Source: Curtobacterium sp. VKM Ac-1395 (GTDB lineage: Bacteria > Actinomycetota > Actinomycetes > Actinomycetales > Microbacteriaceae). From it: 64,000 nt of DNA. The stretch lies in NCBI RefSeq assembly GCF_015350975.1, contig NZ_JADKRX010000004.1:270077-334076 (forward strand), written 5' to 3'. The position numbers and the translations under genes were made by a program. Shown in pieces: positions 1 through 7,202 of this stretch. The notes below the pieces were generated by a model. The model saw only the letters and a list, made by a program, of their open reading frames with translations. It was not told the DNA's origin and made no database searches. Within the stretch, counting starts at the first letter, position 1, and each line of letters starts with the position of its first letter.

Positions 1-103
1 GCTGGTCCTTGCCTGGTCCTGGCCGGTCTGCACACGCTGCGCGGCCGGGAGGCCCGGTACACTTCCAGGGACCCGGTCACGTCTCGCCACGTGGCCGGGT
101 CGT

Positions 104-191
104 GGAGAGTTGTCCGAGTGGCCGATGGAGCCTGTCTTGAAAACAGGTGGGCAGTGATGTCTCGTGGGTTCGAATCCCACACTCTCCGCCA
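104..191 (+). tRNA. tRNA-Ser(UGA)
   Basis: The acceptor stem pairs GGAGAGT (104-110) with ACTCTCC (181-187), followed by discriminator G188 and an encoded CCA (189-191). The anticodon stem CCTGT/ACAGG (131-135, 143-147) holds the loop CTTGAAA, giving anticodon TGA at 138-140. A long variable arm and the T-arm GGTTCGAATCC fit the class II serine type. A TACACT hexamer at 58-63 is a possible -10 box. I see no gene in bases 1-103. Confidence 0.97.
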
Positions 192-224
192 GGTGGCTGG
201 CCGCCGCGCCGCACGGTTCGGTGG

Positions 225-1226
225 TCAGATGACCCCGTCGAGGCGCTCGCCCCGGTGGATCACGTCCTCGGCGAGTTCGCGGAGGCCACGTCCGGCGCCG
301 CGAGCGCTCGTCCGGAGCGCCTGGAACGCCTCGTCGATCCCGATGCCCTGACGGTGGGCGAGCGCACCCTTGGCCTGCTCGAGCGTGATCAGGGCCTCCA
401 GGGCGTCCTGGACCTGGGCGTCGAGGCTCTGCAAGCGCCCCTGGTCGCGCTGTCGCACGAGCGCGGCGGACGCGGCGTCGGCGAGCAGCTGCATGAGCAC
501 GACGTCACGGTCGTCGTGGCCCTGGTCGTGCGTGGCGAAGACGCAGAGCGAGCCGATCGTGGTGCGACGGAGCCGGATGGGTTCGGCGAAGGTGCCCACC
601 ATGCCGCGCTCGCGCATCGTCTCGACGAACGCGGGCCAGTCGGCTGCGCGGGTCCTGACGTCCGGCACGTCGATCGTCTGCCCGGTGCGGAAGCAGTCCA
701 TGCAGGAGCCCTCGTTCGTGCCGAGCTGGGCCTCCTCGGCGTCCGTCGACCGCTCGCTGGTGGACGCGATGACGTGCAGGGTCCCGGACCGGTCGGCCAG
801 CACGATGCCGGCCTCGGTCGCCGACGTGCACCGGACACAGGTGTCGATCACGCGGTCCATCGCGTCGAGCACGTCGAGGGACGGGTCGAGCACCGCCTCG
901 AGCTCCGCGGCCAGCCCGTCGAAGCGGTCGGGGTGCCGTGTCGCGTCGAGGTGTCGCTCGAAGCGGTTGATGCGTCGGGTGATCTCGGCGAGGAACGCGG
1001 CGTCCTCGGGTTCGAGCTCGTCGTCCGGAGCGGGTTCGCTCATCACCGCGATCGCCGGACCGAGCAGCAGCCCGACGCTGGCCGCGGCTCCGTGTGCATC
1101 GGCGGTCGGGACGTCGACGAGGTCGGTGGTGCTGTGCTGTGCCAACACGACCGAGTAGGCGAGCACCGCGTCGGCGATGGAGTCACCGGTCATGACGCGG
1201 TCGTTGCCGTAGACGAGGTACTTCAT
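225..1226 (-). CDS. GAF and ANTAR domain sensor/antiterminator
   Basis: This 333-residue cytoplasmic protein has an uncharacterised N-terminal segment (about 1-90), a GAF domain (about 105-255, with VIASTSE and GTFAEPIRL) and a C-terminal ANTAR domain (about 270-325, with LEQAKGALAHRQG and EAFQALRTSARGAGRGL). ANTAR domains bind tandem RNA hairpins and prevent transcription termination, and GAF domains sense small ligands or redox state. Actinobacterial GAF-ANTAR proteins usually act as stand-alone regulators. The ATG at 1226 follows TTGCAT by seven bases, so the mRNA may be leaderless. The target is unknown. Paired hairpins lie upstream at 1437-1520 but do not have the canonical six-base loop. 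Confidence 0.88.
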   Translation of the reverse strand: MKYLVYGNDRVMTGDSIADAVLAYSVVLAQHSTTDLVDVPTADAHGAAASVGLLLGPAIAVMSEPAPDDELEPEDAAFLAEITRRINRFERHLDATRHPDRFDGLAAELEAVLDPSLDVLDAMDRVIDTCVRCTSATEAGIVLADRSGTLHVIASTSERSTDAEEAQLGTNEGSCMDCFRTGQTIDVPDVRTRAADWPAFVETMRERGMVGTFAEPIRLRRTTIGSLCVFATHDQGHDDRDVVLMQLLADAASAALVRQRDQGRLQSLDAQVQDALEALITLEQAKGALAHRQGIGIDEAFQALRTSARGAGRGLRELAEDVIHRGERLDGVI

Positions 1227-1436
1227 GCCGACGATGCAACACGCCCCACCCCGAGCGCCCCTCCACAGTGGACACGAAGCGAACTGACTAGCCAGAGAAC
1301 GCGCGTTCCCATTCGGGGGGTTCTGCCCGACACCCCGGGCCTGGTTTGCTCTTCATGTGGCCGGGTGACCGGCTGCCGCAGCCCACGACGACCTTGGTCG
1401 GCCGTGACAGCAGGAGCCGTTGGTACCGGCGTCTGC

Positions 1437-1520
1437 GAGTGCGTTGCCATGTCGATTCGGGTTCGACACGGTGACCACGCTGAGTGCGTCGCCGTGTCGA
1501 TTCGGGTTCGACACGGTGAC
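1437..1520. repeat. Tandem pair of 39-bp hairpin repeats
   Basis: Two near-identical 39-base units lie at 1437-1475 and 1482-1520 (45-base period). Each contains an inverted repeat: the second has a perfect nine-base stem (CCGTGTCGA/TCGACACGG) around a seven-base loop, and the first has one mismatch. They occupy the 372-base gap between the divergent GAF-ANTAR and oxidoreductase genes, 66-150 bases upstream of the latter's -10 box. An operator pair or RNA element is possible. I see no gene in this gap. Confidence 0.8.
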
Positions 1521-1585
1521 GCGCTCGATGTTCGCCCGACGCTCCCGAGGGGCCGAGCGGTCATCTGCTGCTGAGGAGCCCCGCG

Positions 1586-1591
1586 TAGCGT
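1586..1591 (+). promoter_or_regulatory. -10 box of a leaderless promoter
   Basis: TAGCGT lies seven bases before the ATG at 1599 and there is no purine-rich ribosome binding site. Transcription should therefore start on or next to the A of the start codon. The same arrangement recurs before several other genes in the window. Confidence 0.6.
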
Positions 1592-1598
1592 CGAGGCC

Positions 1599-2249
1599 AT
1601 GAGCGACATCATCATCTTCGGCGGCCACGGCAAGGTCGCACTCCTCGCGACGCGCATCCTCAGCGACCGGGGCCACCACGTCACGTCCGTCATCCGGAAG
1701 GCCGAGCAGGCCGACGAGGTCCGTGACCACGGGGGCGACCCGAAGGTCGCCGACATCCAGGAGCAGACGATCTCCGGGTTCGAGGACCTGGTCCGCGGCC
1801 AGGACGCCGTCGTGTGGTCCGCCGGCGCCGGCGGGGGGTCCGTGGACCGGACCTGGGCGATCGACCGCGACGCCGCCGTGCTGTCGGTGCAGGCAGCCGC
1901 GCGCGCGGGTGTCGAGCGGTACGTCATGGTGTCGTGGTCCGGCTCGCAGCTCGACCACGGGGTGCCCCAGGACGACGACTTCTTCGCCTACGCCCAGTCC
2001 AAGATGACGGCCGACGCGGTCGTGCGCGACTCCGGGCTCGAGTGGACGATCGTCGCCCCGAGCACCCTGACCGACGACGAGCCCACCGGGCAGGTCGACT
2101 GGGCCGGCGAGGGCACGAACGTGTCCCGCGGCGACGTCGCCCACGTGGTCGCCGACGTGCTCGAGACCGGTGGCACCGCTGGCAGCACCTACCGGTTCAA
2201 CGCCGGGAGCACCCCGATCGCCGAGTTCCTCCGCGCCGACCAGGCCTGA
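1599..2249 (+). CDS. NAD(P)-binding SDR-like oxidoreductase
   Basis: This 216-residue protein starts with a Rossmann fold: the beta strand IIIFG followed by the nucleotide-binding loop GGHGKVA (about residues 8-14). It belongs to the atypical short-chain dehydrogenase group of NAD(P)H-binding proteins (YwnB/NmrA-like) that lack the classical YxxxK pair. A conserved WTIVAPSTLTD segment (about 150) and a C-terminal AEFL tail fit this group. It is soluble, and its substrate cannot be predicted. It is followed by a hairpin and a TetR gene on the same strand. The start is fixed by the leaderless promoter just upstream. Confidence 0.85.
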   Translation: MSDIIIFGGHGKVALLATRILSDRGHHVTSVIRKAEQADEVRDHGGDPKVADIQEQTISGFEDLVRGQDAVVWSAGAGGGSVDRTWAIDRDAAVLSVQAAARAGVERYVMVSWSGSQLDHGVPQDDDFFAYAQSKMTADAVVRDSGLEWTIVAPSTLTDDEPTGQVDWAGEGTNVSRGDVAHVVADVLETGGTAGSTYRFNAGSTPIAEFLRADQA

Positions 2250-2255
2250 GCCGCG

Positions 2256-2295
2256 CCGGCACGGGACTCCGGGGGTGCCCGCTGTCCCGTGCCGG
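2256..2295 (+). terminator. Hairpin between oxidoreductase and TetR gene
   Basis: A perfect 11-base inverted repeat (CCGGCACGGGA/TCCCGTGCCGG) sits just after the oxidoreductase stop. It directly abuts TAGCGT (2296-2301), the likely -10 box of the TetR gene. It could terminate the upstream transcript and also serve as the TetR operator; the sequence alone does not separate these roles. Confidence 0.55.
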
Positions 2296-2307
2296 TAGCG
2301 TTGCCGC

Positions 2308-2928
2308 GTGCATGAGGTGGGTGGAGCAGGGCGACGCGACGTGATCGTCGAGGCGGCGGCCGTCGAGTTCGACCGCGACGGCTACGCGACGGCGAGCATC
2401 GCCGGCATCGCGCGGGCCGCCGGCGTCAGCCAAGGATCCCTGCACCGGTCGTTCCCGACCAAGCACGCCGTGGCGCTCGCTGTCATCGACGAGCAGAACG
2501 CACGGACCTTCGCCGCGATGAGTGCCGGTGACCCGTCGCCGATCGGCACGCTGGTCCGGGCGTCGCGAGGGATCGCCGACCTGCTGATGCGCGACGTCGT
2601 CGTCCGTGCCGGGATCCGGATCTCGTTGGAGCACGGTGTCCTCGCCCAGCAGACGGCGAGCTTCTACGAGCAGTGGATCGCGGGCGTGGTCGACGTCTTC
2701 CGGCTCGCCATCGCCAGCGGCGAGGTCAGCACCGACTTGACGCCCGAGGCGCTCGGCGGGACCGTCGTGCCGTACTTCACCGGCGTGCAGCTCGTGTCGA
2801 ACGTGCGCTCCGGGCGCGCGGACCTGCTGCCCGTGGTGGCGACCATGTGGCGGGTCCTGGTCCACGCGGTCGTCGATCGGGCCCACCGGGAGCGGCTGCT
2901 GCGGGTCGTCGACGACGTGTTCGCGTGA
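2308..2928 (+). CDS. TetR family transcriptional regulator
   Basis: This 206-residue protein has an N-terminal helix-turn-helix (about residues 10-55: VIVEAAAVEF, IARAAGVSQGSLHRSFPTK). Its C-terminal half resembles gamma-butyrolactone-receptor-type TetR proteins, with the LLMRDVVVRAGIRISLEHG segment near residue 95, but that similarity is from memory. The GTG start at 2308 lies six bases after TAGCGT, so the mRNA is probably leaderless. The stop overlaps the next gene's GTG by four bases, so the two are translationally coupled. The regulator may control the membrane protein and itself through the inverted repeat just upstream. Confidence 0.85.
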   Translation: MHEVGGAGRRDVIVEAAAVEFDRDGYATASIAGIARAAGVSQGSLHRSFPTKHAVALAVIDEQNARTFAAMSAGDPSPIGTLVRASRGIADLLMRDVVVRAGIRISLEHGVLAQQTASFYEQWIAGVVDVFRLAIASGEVSTDLTPEALGGTVVPYFTGVQLVSNVRSGRADLLPVVATMWRVLVHAVVDRAHRERLLRVVDDVFA

Positions 2929-3629
2929 GCGGGGCGTCGGGGGCTGGGCGTGGTGCCGCTCGTCGTGCCGGGGCAGCGAGGGGCCCGCGCCGGGGCCGTC
3001 TGCGCGGGCCGCTCGGGTGCCTGGTCGGGGTCGCGGCGGTGGTCCTGGTGCTGGGCATCGGGTTGACCGCGTTCGTCCTCGTGACCCGCGCGACGTCGGA
3101 CGCGGCACCCGGGACGCCGTTGACGGGGCGGATCGGCCGTGCGGTCGACGTCGACGTGACCATGACGTTCCGCTCGCTCGACCGCGCGACCGAGGCGCAG
3201 GCGGACGCGTGGGGGCACGCCGGCATCGTGGACGCGAACACCCCGGCGGAGGGCGAACCCTACGTCGCCGTCGTCGACGTCGCCATTCCGCCGGACGCGA
3301 CGATCACCGAGGACGACTGGGACCTGTTCGCCTGGACCGGGCGGCACGGTGAGGACGGCCGGGCGCAGGACGTCGCGCCGACCCGGGACGCCACTGCCCC
3401 CGACGCGTGTGTCGTCGACCGGGCGACGCTCACCAAGGCGCTGAACGAGCGGGGGAGCGCCCGGTACTGCGCCCTCATCCGGTCGGAGGTCGAGCCGGAG
3501 GCCGTCGCCTACGGGTGGTTGTACCGGGAGAGCGGCGTCGGGCGGCGCGGCACGATGGCGGCGACGACGACCTCCACGCCTCGGTGGGACGCCGGTGACG
3601 TCGGCGTGTGGAGCGGTTCCGCGCGCTGA
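2925..3629 (+). CDS. Single-pass membrane protein of unknown function
   Basis: I do not recognise this 234-residue protein. The N-terminus is short and strongly basic (about 1-28, many Arg), followed by one membrane helix (about 30-54, LGCLVGVAAVVLVLGIGLTA) and an extracytoplasmic domain of about 180 residues rich in Asp, Thr and Ala with two cysteines (about residues 166 and 185). The GTG start overlaps the TetR stop (GTGA), which implies coupled translation and a shared operon. It may be a surface protein controlled by that regulator; no catalytic motif is visible. Confidence 0.7.
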   Translation: MSGASGAGRGAARRAGAARGPRRGRLRGPLGCLVGVAAVVLVLGIGLTAFVLVTRATSDAAPGTPLTGRIGRAVDVDVTMTFRSLDRATEAQADAWGHAGIVDANTPAEGEPYVAVVDVAIPPDATITEDDWDLFAWTGRHGEDGRAQDVAPTRDATAPDACVVDRATLTKALNERGSARYCALIRSEVEPEAVAYGWLYRESGVGRRGTMAATTTSTPRWDAGDVGVWSGSAR

Positions 3630-3655
3630 CCAATCCACATGTTGCATACCAACTC

Positions 3656-3685
3656 CTGACACTGATGTCCCGGTTCGCGTAGGGT
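3656..3685 (+). promoter_or_regulatory. Promoter of the Panacea-GNAT operon
   Basis: CTGACA (3656-3661) and TAGGGT (3680-3685) are separated by 18 bases, matching a housekeeping -35/-10 pair. GGAAGGGA just downstream is the ribosome binding site for the ATG at 3706. Local base composition is visibly lower in GC than the flanks. Confidence 0.55.
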
Positions 3686-3705
3686 CGTCGGTGGAAGGGA
3701 GCACC

Positions 3706-4278
3706 ATGAGCACCGCACCGGCAGTCGCGTCCCTGGTCCTCGATGCGCTGGGGGGATCCGCGGACACCTACAAGTTGCAGAAGCTCGTCTACTACTGCCA
3801 GGCCTGGCACGTCACGCAGACCAAACGTCCGATGTTCGACGGCGTGATCCAGGCATGGAGGCACGGGCCAGTCGCTGTGGACCTGTGGCCGTTCCACAAG
3901 GGTCACTTCCGTGTCACGTCCGCGATGGTCGGTCCTGGTGGCGGCACTGGGCTGGATGACTACGCTCTCGCGGTCCTCCGGAGCGTGGTGCAGTACTACG
4001 GACAGTTCGAGTCCCACGCGCTCGTGGATCTCACCCACGCCGAGGAACCGTGGCGTTCGGTCTACGTCCCGGGCAGGAACAACCCGATCACCACGGACGC
4101 GATGCGCTCGTACTACTCGAAGCTCCTTGCGGGGGACGGGCCGGTTCCAGACCTTCCGCGGTCGAGCATCCGGTACGTGACGGGCGATCAGTTCGACACC
4201 CTCGCGTCGGCCGCTGACGACGACTCCGTGAATGCCCGGTTCGCGGCGGCGGTGCTGCGTGGGCAGGACCGGGCGTGA
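3706..4278 (+). CDS. Panacea (SocA/DUF4065) domain antitoxin
   Basis: This 190-residue protein carries the Panacea signature: KLQKLVYYCQAWHV (about residues 22-35) followed by MFDGVIQAWRHGPV (about 41-54). The domain is found in SocA and in many type II antitoxins, where it neutralises unrelated toxins. An upstream in-frame start exists, but GGAAGGGA at 3693-3700 and a promoter at 3656-3685 select this ATG. Its stop overlaps the start of the GNAT gene by four bases (GTGA), the antitoxin-first order usual for such modules. Antitoxin function is inferred from domain and position. Confidence 0.85.
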   Translation: MSTAPAVASLVLDALGGSADTYKLQKLVYYCQAWHVTQTKRPMFDGVIQAWRHGPVAVDLWPFHKGHFRVTSAMVGPGGGTGLDDYALAVLRSVVQYYGQFESHALVDLTHAEEPWRSVYVPGRNNPITTDAMRSYYSKLLAGDGPVPDLPRSSIRYVTGDQFDTLASAADDDSVNARFAAAVLRGQDRA

Positions 4279-4829
4279 CGCCCTGGGTGACCATCGAACG
4301 GCTCAGCCACACGCATCACCTCCAGCTGTTCGACTGTGGTGACGAGTGGATGAACTGCTGGGTCCGTGAACGGGCGCTCAAGGACGACCGAGCAGGTCGG
4401 ACCGCCGTGCACGTCGCGCTGAACTCCGTCGGCGCCGTGGTCGCGGTCTACGCGCTGAACCACGGGTCGATCGAGGTGGCAGGGGGGCGCCAGGAGCTCC
4501 GAGCCGTTCAGCTCCAACGGCTGGCCGTGCACCGGGCACACCAAGGCCGAGGACACGGGACACGGCTCCTGCTCGACGCGAGCCGTGCGGCTCTGGTCGT
4601 CGCAAGCGTCCTTCCAGCCAAGCACTTCGTGGTCGAGGCCTCGGACGAGTACCGCGCGTCCTGGTACGAAGCCGACGGTTTCGTCCGTTGCGTCGGATCG
4701 TCGTTGTGGCTCAGCATGTCGATCAGCTCACTCCGTTCGACGATCGCCGCCCTCGACACAGGAACGGCAACGGTCGACGCCTTCGAACGGAGCCGCGCGT
4801 TCGCCCACTCCGATGTCAGGACTCGCTAG
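4275..4829 (+). CDS. GNAT acetyltransferase, probable toxin
   Basis: This 184-residue Gcn5-related acetyltransferase resembles TacT/AtaT toxins, which acetylate aminoacyl-tRNA and block translation. It shows an N-terminal CGDEWMNCWVRERALKDDRAGRTAV segment in three pieces over residues 21-45, a beta core YALNHGSIEV (about 59-68), the acetyl-CoA loop QGRGHG (90-95) and a Tyr at 131 in ASWYEADGF where the toxins keep their catalytic tyrosine. It starts with GTG inside the antitoxin stop and has no separate promoter. A small-molecule acetyltransferase is possible, but fold details, size and pairing favour a toxin. Confidence 0.75.
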   Translation: MTPWVTIERLSHTHHLQLFDCGDEWMNCWVRERALKDDRAGRTAVHVALNSVGAVVAVYALNHGSIEVAGGRQELRAVQLQRLAVHRAHQGRGHGTRLLLDASRAALVVASVLPAKHFVVEASDEYRASWYEADGFVRCVGSSLWLSMSISSLRSTIAALDTGTATVDAFERSRAFAHSDVRTR

Positions 4830-4850
4830 CGGTCTGCCGGGAGCTCTGGG

Positions 4851-5279
4851 TCAGACGTCGTGGAGCTCGCGGTCCCGGAACCACTTGAGCAGCCACGCGG
4901 CGCTCGTGCGGTCGAAGGAGCGCGGGAAGTCCATCGACCCGGACAGGAACGGGCTGAAGCCCTCGACCTCGTGCAGGTCCGTGTCGTCGAGTCCGCGGAA
5001 CGCCATCGACCAGCCGTCGAACCGGCGCTGTTCGATGTCCTCGCGGATGAGCGACGTGATCTCCAGGTGCCGGGCGTCGCGCGAGATCGCGGCGAAACGG
5101 TCGTCGACGCTCCAGGCCGGTCCCTCGAGCAGCTGCATGAACCGGCCGCCCTTGGCCACGAGCAGCCCGGAGATCCCCATGGCCTCGTTCCGGAGCCGCG
5201 ATCCCGTGAGGAGTTCCGCGAGGTCGTCGTCACCGAAGTCGTCGGCAGCGCGACTCATGTAGACGATGGAGACCAGCAC
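4851..5279 (-). CDS. BLUF-domain blue-light photoreceptor
   Basis: This 142-residue protein is a short BLUF domain that binds FAD and senses blue light. The photocycle residues are present with exact family spacing: Tyr7 (IVYMS), Asn31 (RNEAMGISGLL), Gln49 (FMQLLEG), Trp90 and Met92 (GWSMAF). About 40 residues follow the core and carry no fused output domain, so it must signal through a partner protein. Its stop lies 21 bases from the GNAT stop (convergent). The start is GTG, with GGAG close upstream. Confidence 0.9.
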   Translation of the reverse strand: MLVSIVYMSRAADDFGDDDLAELLTGSRLRNEAMGISGLLVAKGGRFMQLLEGPAWSVDDRFAAISRDARHLEITSLIREDIEQRRFDGWSMAFRGLDDTDLHEVEGFSPFLSGSMDFPRSFDRTSAAWLLKWFRDRELHDV

Positions 5280-5343
5280 GACTCCATCTTGCCGTGTCCG
5301 AGTCGGAAAGGGCCCACGCAGGACGGGAAACGAACGAAGTCGC

Positions 5344-5820
5344 TCAGACGTCCGCGCGACGGACGAACACCCAGCGGCTCATCGCCCAGTACCGGAAGAC
5401 CATCGCGATCGCGGTGCCGATGACGGGTCCGCTGACGAAGTCCGCGATCTCCTGGGTCGCCCGGGTCACGTTGGGGACCTCGAGGCCGAAGGCGTACCGC
5501 GACAGGTACAGCGGCGCTGAGTTCAGCCCGATGCCGATGGCGCTGACGATCACGAAGTAGAGCATCTCCAGCCCGGTGTGCCGGCTCCCGCGGTCGCCGA
5601 ACGACCACTTCTTGTTGAGCCAGTACGACACGACGGTCGCGACGACGGTGCCGATCACGAGCGCGGTGACGGGGTGCTGGGGGATGACGAAGAGCTTCAG
5701 GCCGTAGTTGATCACCATCGTGATCAGGAAGCCGATGCCACCCACGACCAGGAACCGTCCCGCTGAGGGGTACCGGCGGAACAACCGGAGCAGTGCATCC
5801 ATCAGGATCAGTATGACCAT
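5344..5820 (-). CDS. GtrA family membrane protein
   Basis: This 158-residue protein has four membrane helices (FLVVGGIGFLITMVINYGL, ALVIGTVVATVVSYWLN, MLYFVIVSAIGIGLNSAPLYL, SGPVIGTAIAMVFRYWAM) and the GtrA-typical end YWAMSRWVFVRR. GtrA proteins are thought to flip or move polyprenyl-linked sugars for cell-wall or surface glycans. The ATG at 5820 is preceded by GGGG; a second in-frame ATG at 5802 would give 152 residues and better matches the usual GtrA N-terminus. The divergent neighbour is the histidine phosphatase. Confidence 0.85.
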   Translation of the reverse strand: MVILILMDALLRLFRRYPSAGRFLVVGGIGFLITMVINYGLKLFVIPQHPVTALVIGTVVATVVSYWLNKKWSFGDRGSRHTGLEMLYFVIVSAIGIGLNSAPLYLSRYAFGLEVPNVTRATQEIADFVSGPVIGTAIAMVFRYWAMSRWVFVRRADV

Positions 5821-5874
5821 GCCAGGCCCCGTCGAGCGAATCCGCCCCGCCCCCGCGTGAATAGGATCGTGCGC

Positions 5875-6591
5875 ATGGCCACCGTCCTCCTCGTCCGGCA
5901 CGGACGCACCACCGCCAACGCGACCGGGCTCCTGGCCGGCCGGACCGCCGGCGTCGCGCTCGACTCGGTCGGCAAGCGACAGGCGGCCACGACGGCGGAA
6001 CGCATCGGCGCCGTGCCGCTGGCGGCGGTGGTGTCGAGCCCGCTCGAGCGGTGCCGGCAGACGGCCAGGGCGATCACGGCGTTCCAGCCGGGCGAGCCGC
6101 AGCAGCTCGTCGAGCGCGGCATCATCGAGGCGGACTACGGCGACTGGCAGAACCGGAAGATCAGCGACCTGGCGAAGGAACCGCTGTGGCGCGTGGTGCA
6201 GGCCAACCCCAGTGCGGTGGTGTTCCCCGGCGGTGAGTCGATGCAGACCATGCAGTCGCGGGCGGTGGCCGCGATCCGGCGGCTCGACGCGCAGGTCGAG
6301 GCCGAGCACGGCCCGAACGCGGTCTGGGTCGCGGTGAGCCACGGCGACATCATCAAGTCCGTGCTCGCCGACGCCCTCGGCATGCACCTCGACCTGTTCC
6401 AGCGGATCACGGTCGGACCCGCGTCGGTGTCCGTCGTCCGCTACGGCGAGCACCGTCCCGAGGTCGTCGCGACGAACACCGAGTCGGGTGACCTGTCCTG
6501 GCTGGCGAAGGCCCCTGCCCCGACCGGCGACGCCGCGATCGGCGGCGGAGCAGGGAACCCGGCGCCGGAGGACGGCGCCGCGAGCGCCTGA
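5875..6591 (+). CDS. Histidine phosphatase family protein (MSMEG_4193 type)
   Basis: This 238-residue protein opens with VLLVRHGRTTAN, the RHG catalytic motif of the histidine phosphatase superfamily. The second catalytic histidine is in VAVSHGDIIKSVLADALGMHLD (two pieces, about residues 155-175). The MSMEG_4193 subfamily is found in actinobacteria beside DUF3090 and SCO1664 genes, as here; its substrate is unknown. The ATG at 5875 lies seven bases after TAGGAT (5862-5867), indicating a leaderless mRNA and deciding the start over an upstream in-frame GTG. The C-terminus is an Ala/Gly/Pro-rich tail. Confidence 0.88.
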   Translation: MATVLLVRHGRTTANATGLLAGRTAGVALDSVGKRQAATTAERIGAVPLAAVVSSPLERCRQTARAITAFQPGEPQQLVERGIIEADYGDWQNRKISDLAKEPLWRVVQANPSAVVFPGGESMQTMQSRAVAAIRRLDAQVEAEHGPNAVWVAVSHGDIIKSVLADALGMHLDLFQRITVGPASVSVVRYGEHRPEVVATNTESGDLSWLAKAPAPTGDAAIGGGAGNPAPEDGAASA

Positions 6592-6674
6592 CGGACCCCG
6601 ACGGAGCCCTGCGTTCGGAGACGGGTTCCGCCAGACCCTGAACGGGCGCAGGCTGGCGCTCCTACAATGCCGGT

Positions 6675-7202
6675 ATGCCCACCATCGTCCACGGATTCGA
6701 CTGGCCGGATCGTCTCGTCGTCGGCACCATCGGGCGCCCCGGTGAGCGGAGCTTCTACCTGCAGGCCCGCGACGGCCGCCGGGTGGTGAGCGTCGCCCTC
6801 GAGAAGGAACAGTCGGCGGTCCTGGCCGAGAAGCTCGACGAGCTCCTCGACGAGGTCGCCACGGTGGAGGAGAACCGCTTCAGCGTCCCGCCCACCGTCC
6901 CGCGCGAGCTCCACGACGTGGACCCGCTCGACCAGCCCGTCGAGCCCGAGTTCCGCGCCGGTGCCCTGAGCCTGGGGTTCGACCCGGCGACGGCACAGGT
7001 CGTCATCGAGGCCTACCCGATCGAGGACGAGCTCGAGATCGTCAGCGAGGAACCCGGCGAGGACGGCGAGCTCGAGGCCGTCGTCGAGATGCCGGAGCCC
7101 GCCGAACTGCTCCAGGTGAAGATCCCGGTCGGCACCGCCCGGGCCTTCGTCGAACGGACGCGCGAAGTGGTGGCCGCGGGACGGCTGCCCGGCGAGGCAT
7201 GA
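6675..7202 (+). CDS. DUF3090 family protein
   Basis: This 175-residue acidic protein begins FDWPDRLVVGTIGRPGERSFYLQA and shows LEKEQSAVLAEKLDELLDEV near residue 45, both characteristic of DUF3090. The family is conserved in actinobacteria between the MSMEG_4193-type phosphatase and a SCO1664-type protein, and its function is not established. The ATG at 6675 follows TACAAT (6663-6668) by six bases, so this gene has its own leaderless promoter although it follows the phosphatase gene by 83 bases. Its stop overlaps the next gene by four bases. Confidence 0.9.
   Translation: MPTIVHGFDWPDRLVVGTIGRPGERSFYLQARDGRRVVSVALEKEQSAVLAEKLDELLDEVATVEENRFSVPPTVPRELHDVDPLDQPVEPEFRAGALSLGFDPATAQVVIEAYPIEDELEIVSEEPGEDGELEAVVEMPEPAELLQVKIPVGTARAFVERTREVVAAGRLPGEA

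Noticed and set aside
1437..1520. Canonical ANTAR target RNA
   Set aside because: The hairpin loops are seven bases, not six, and no clear A1/G4 pattern or downstream terminator was found; kept only as an unexplained repeat.
1353..2144. Minus-strand open frames opposite the NAD(P)-binding oxidoreductase
   Set aside because: The plus-strand frame has a Rossmann motif and a leaderless promoter; the opposite frames show no domain.
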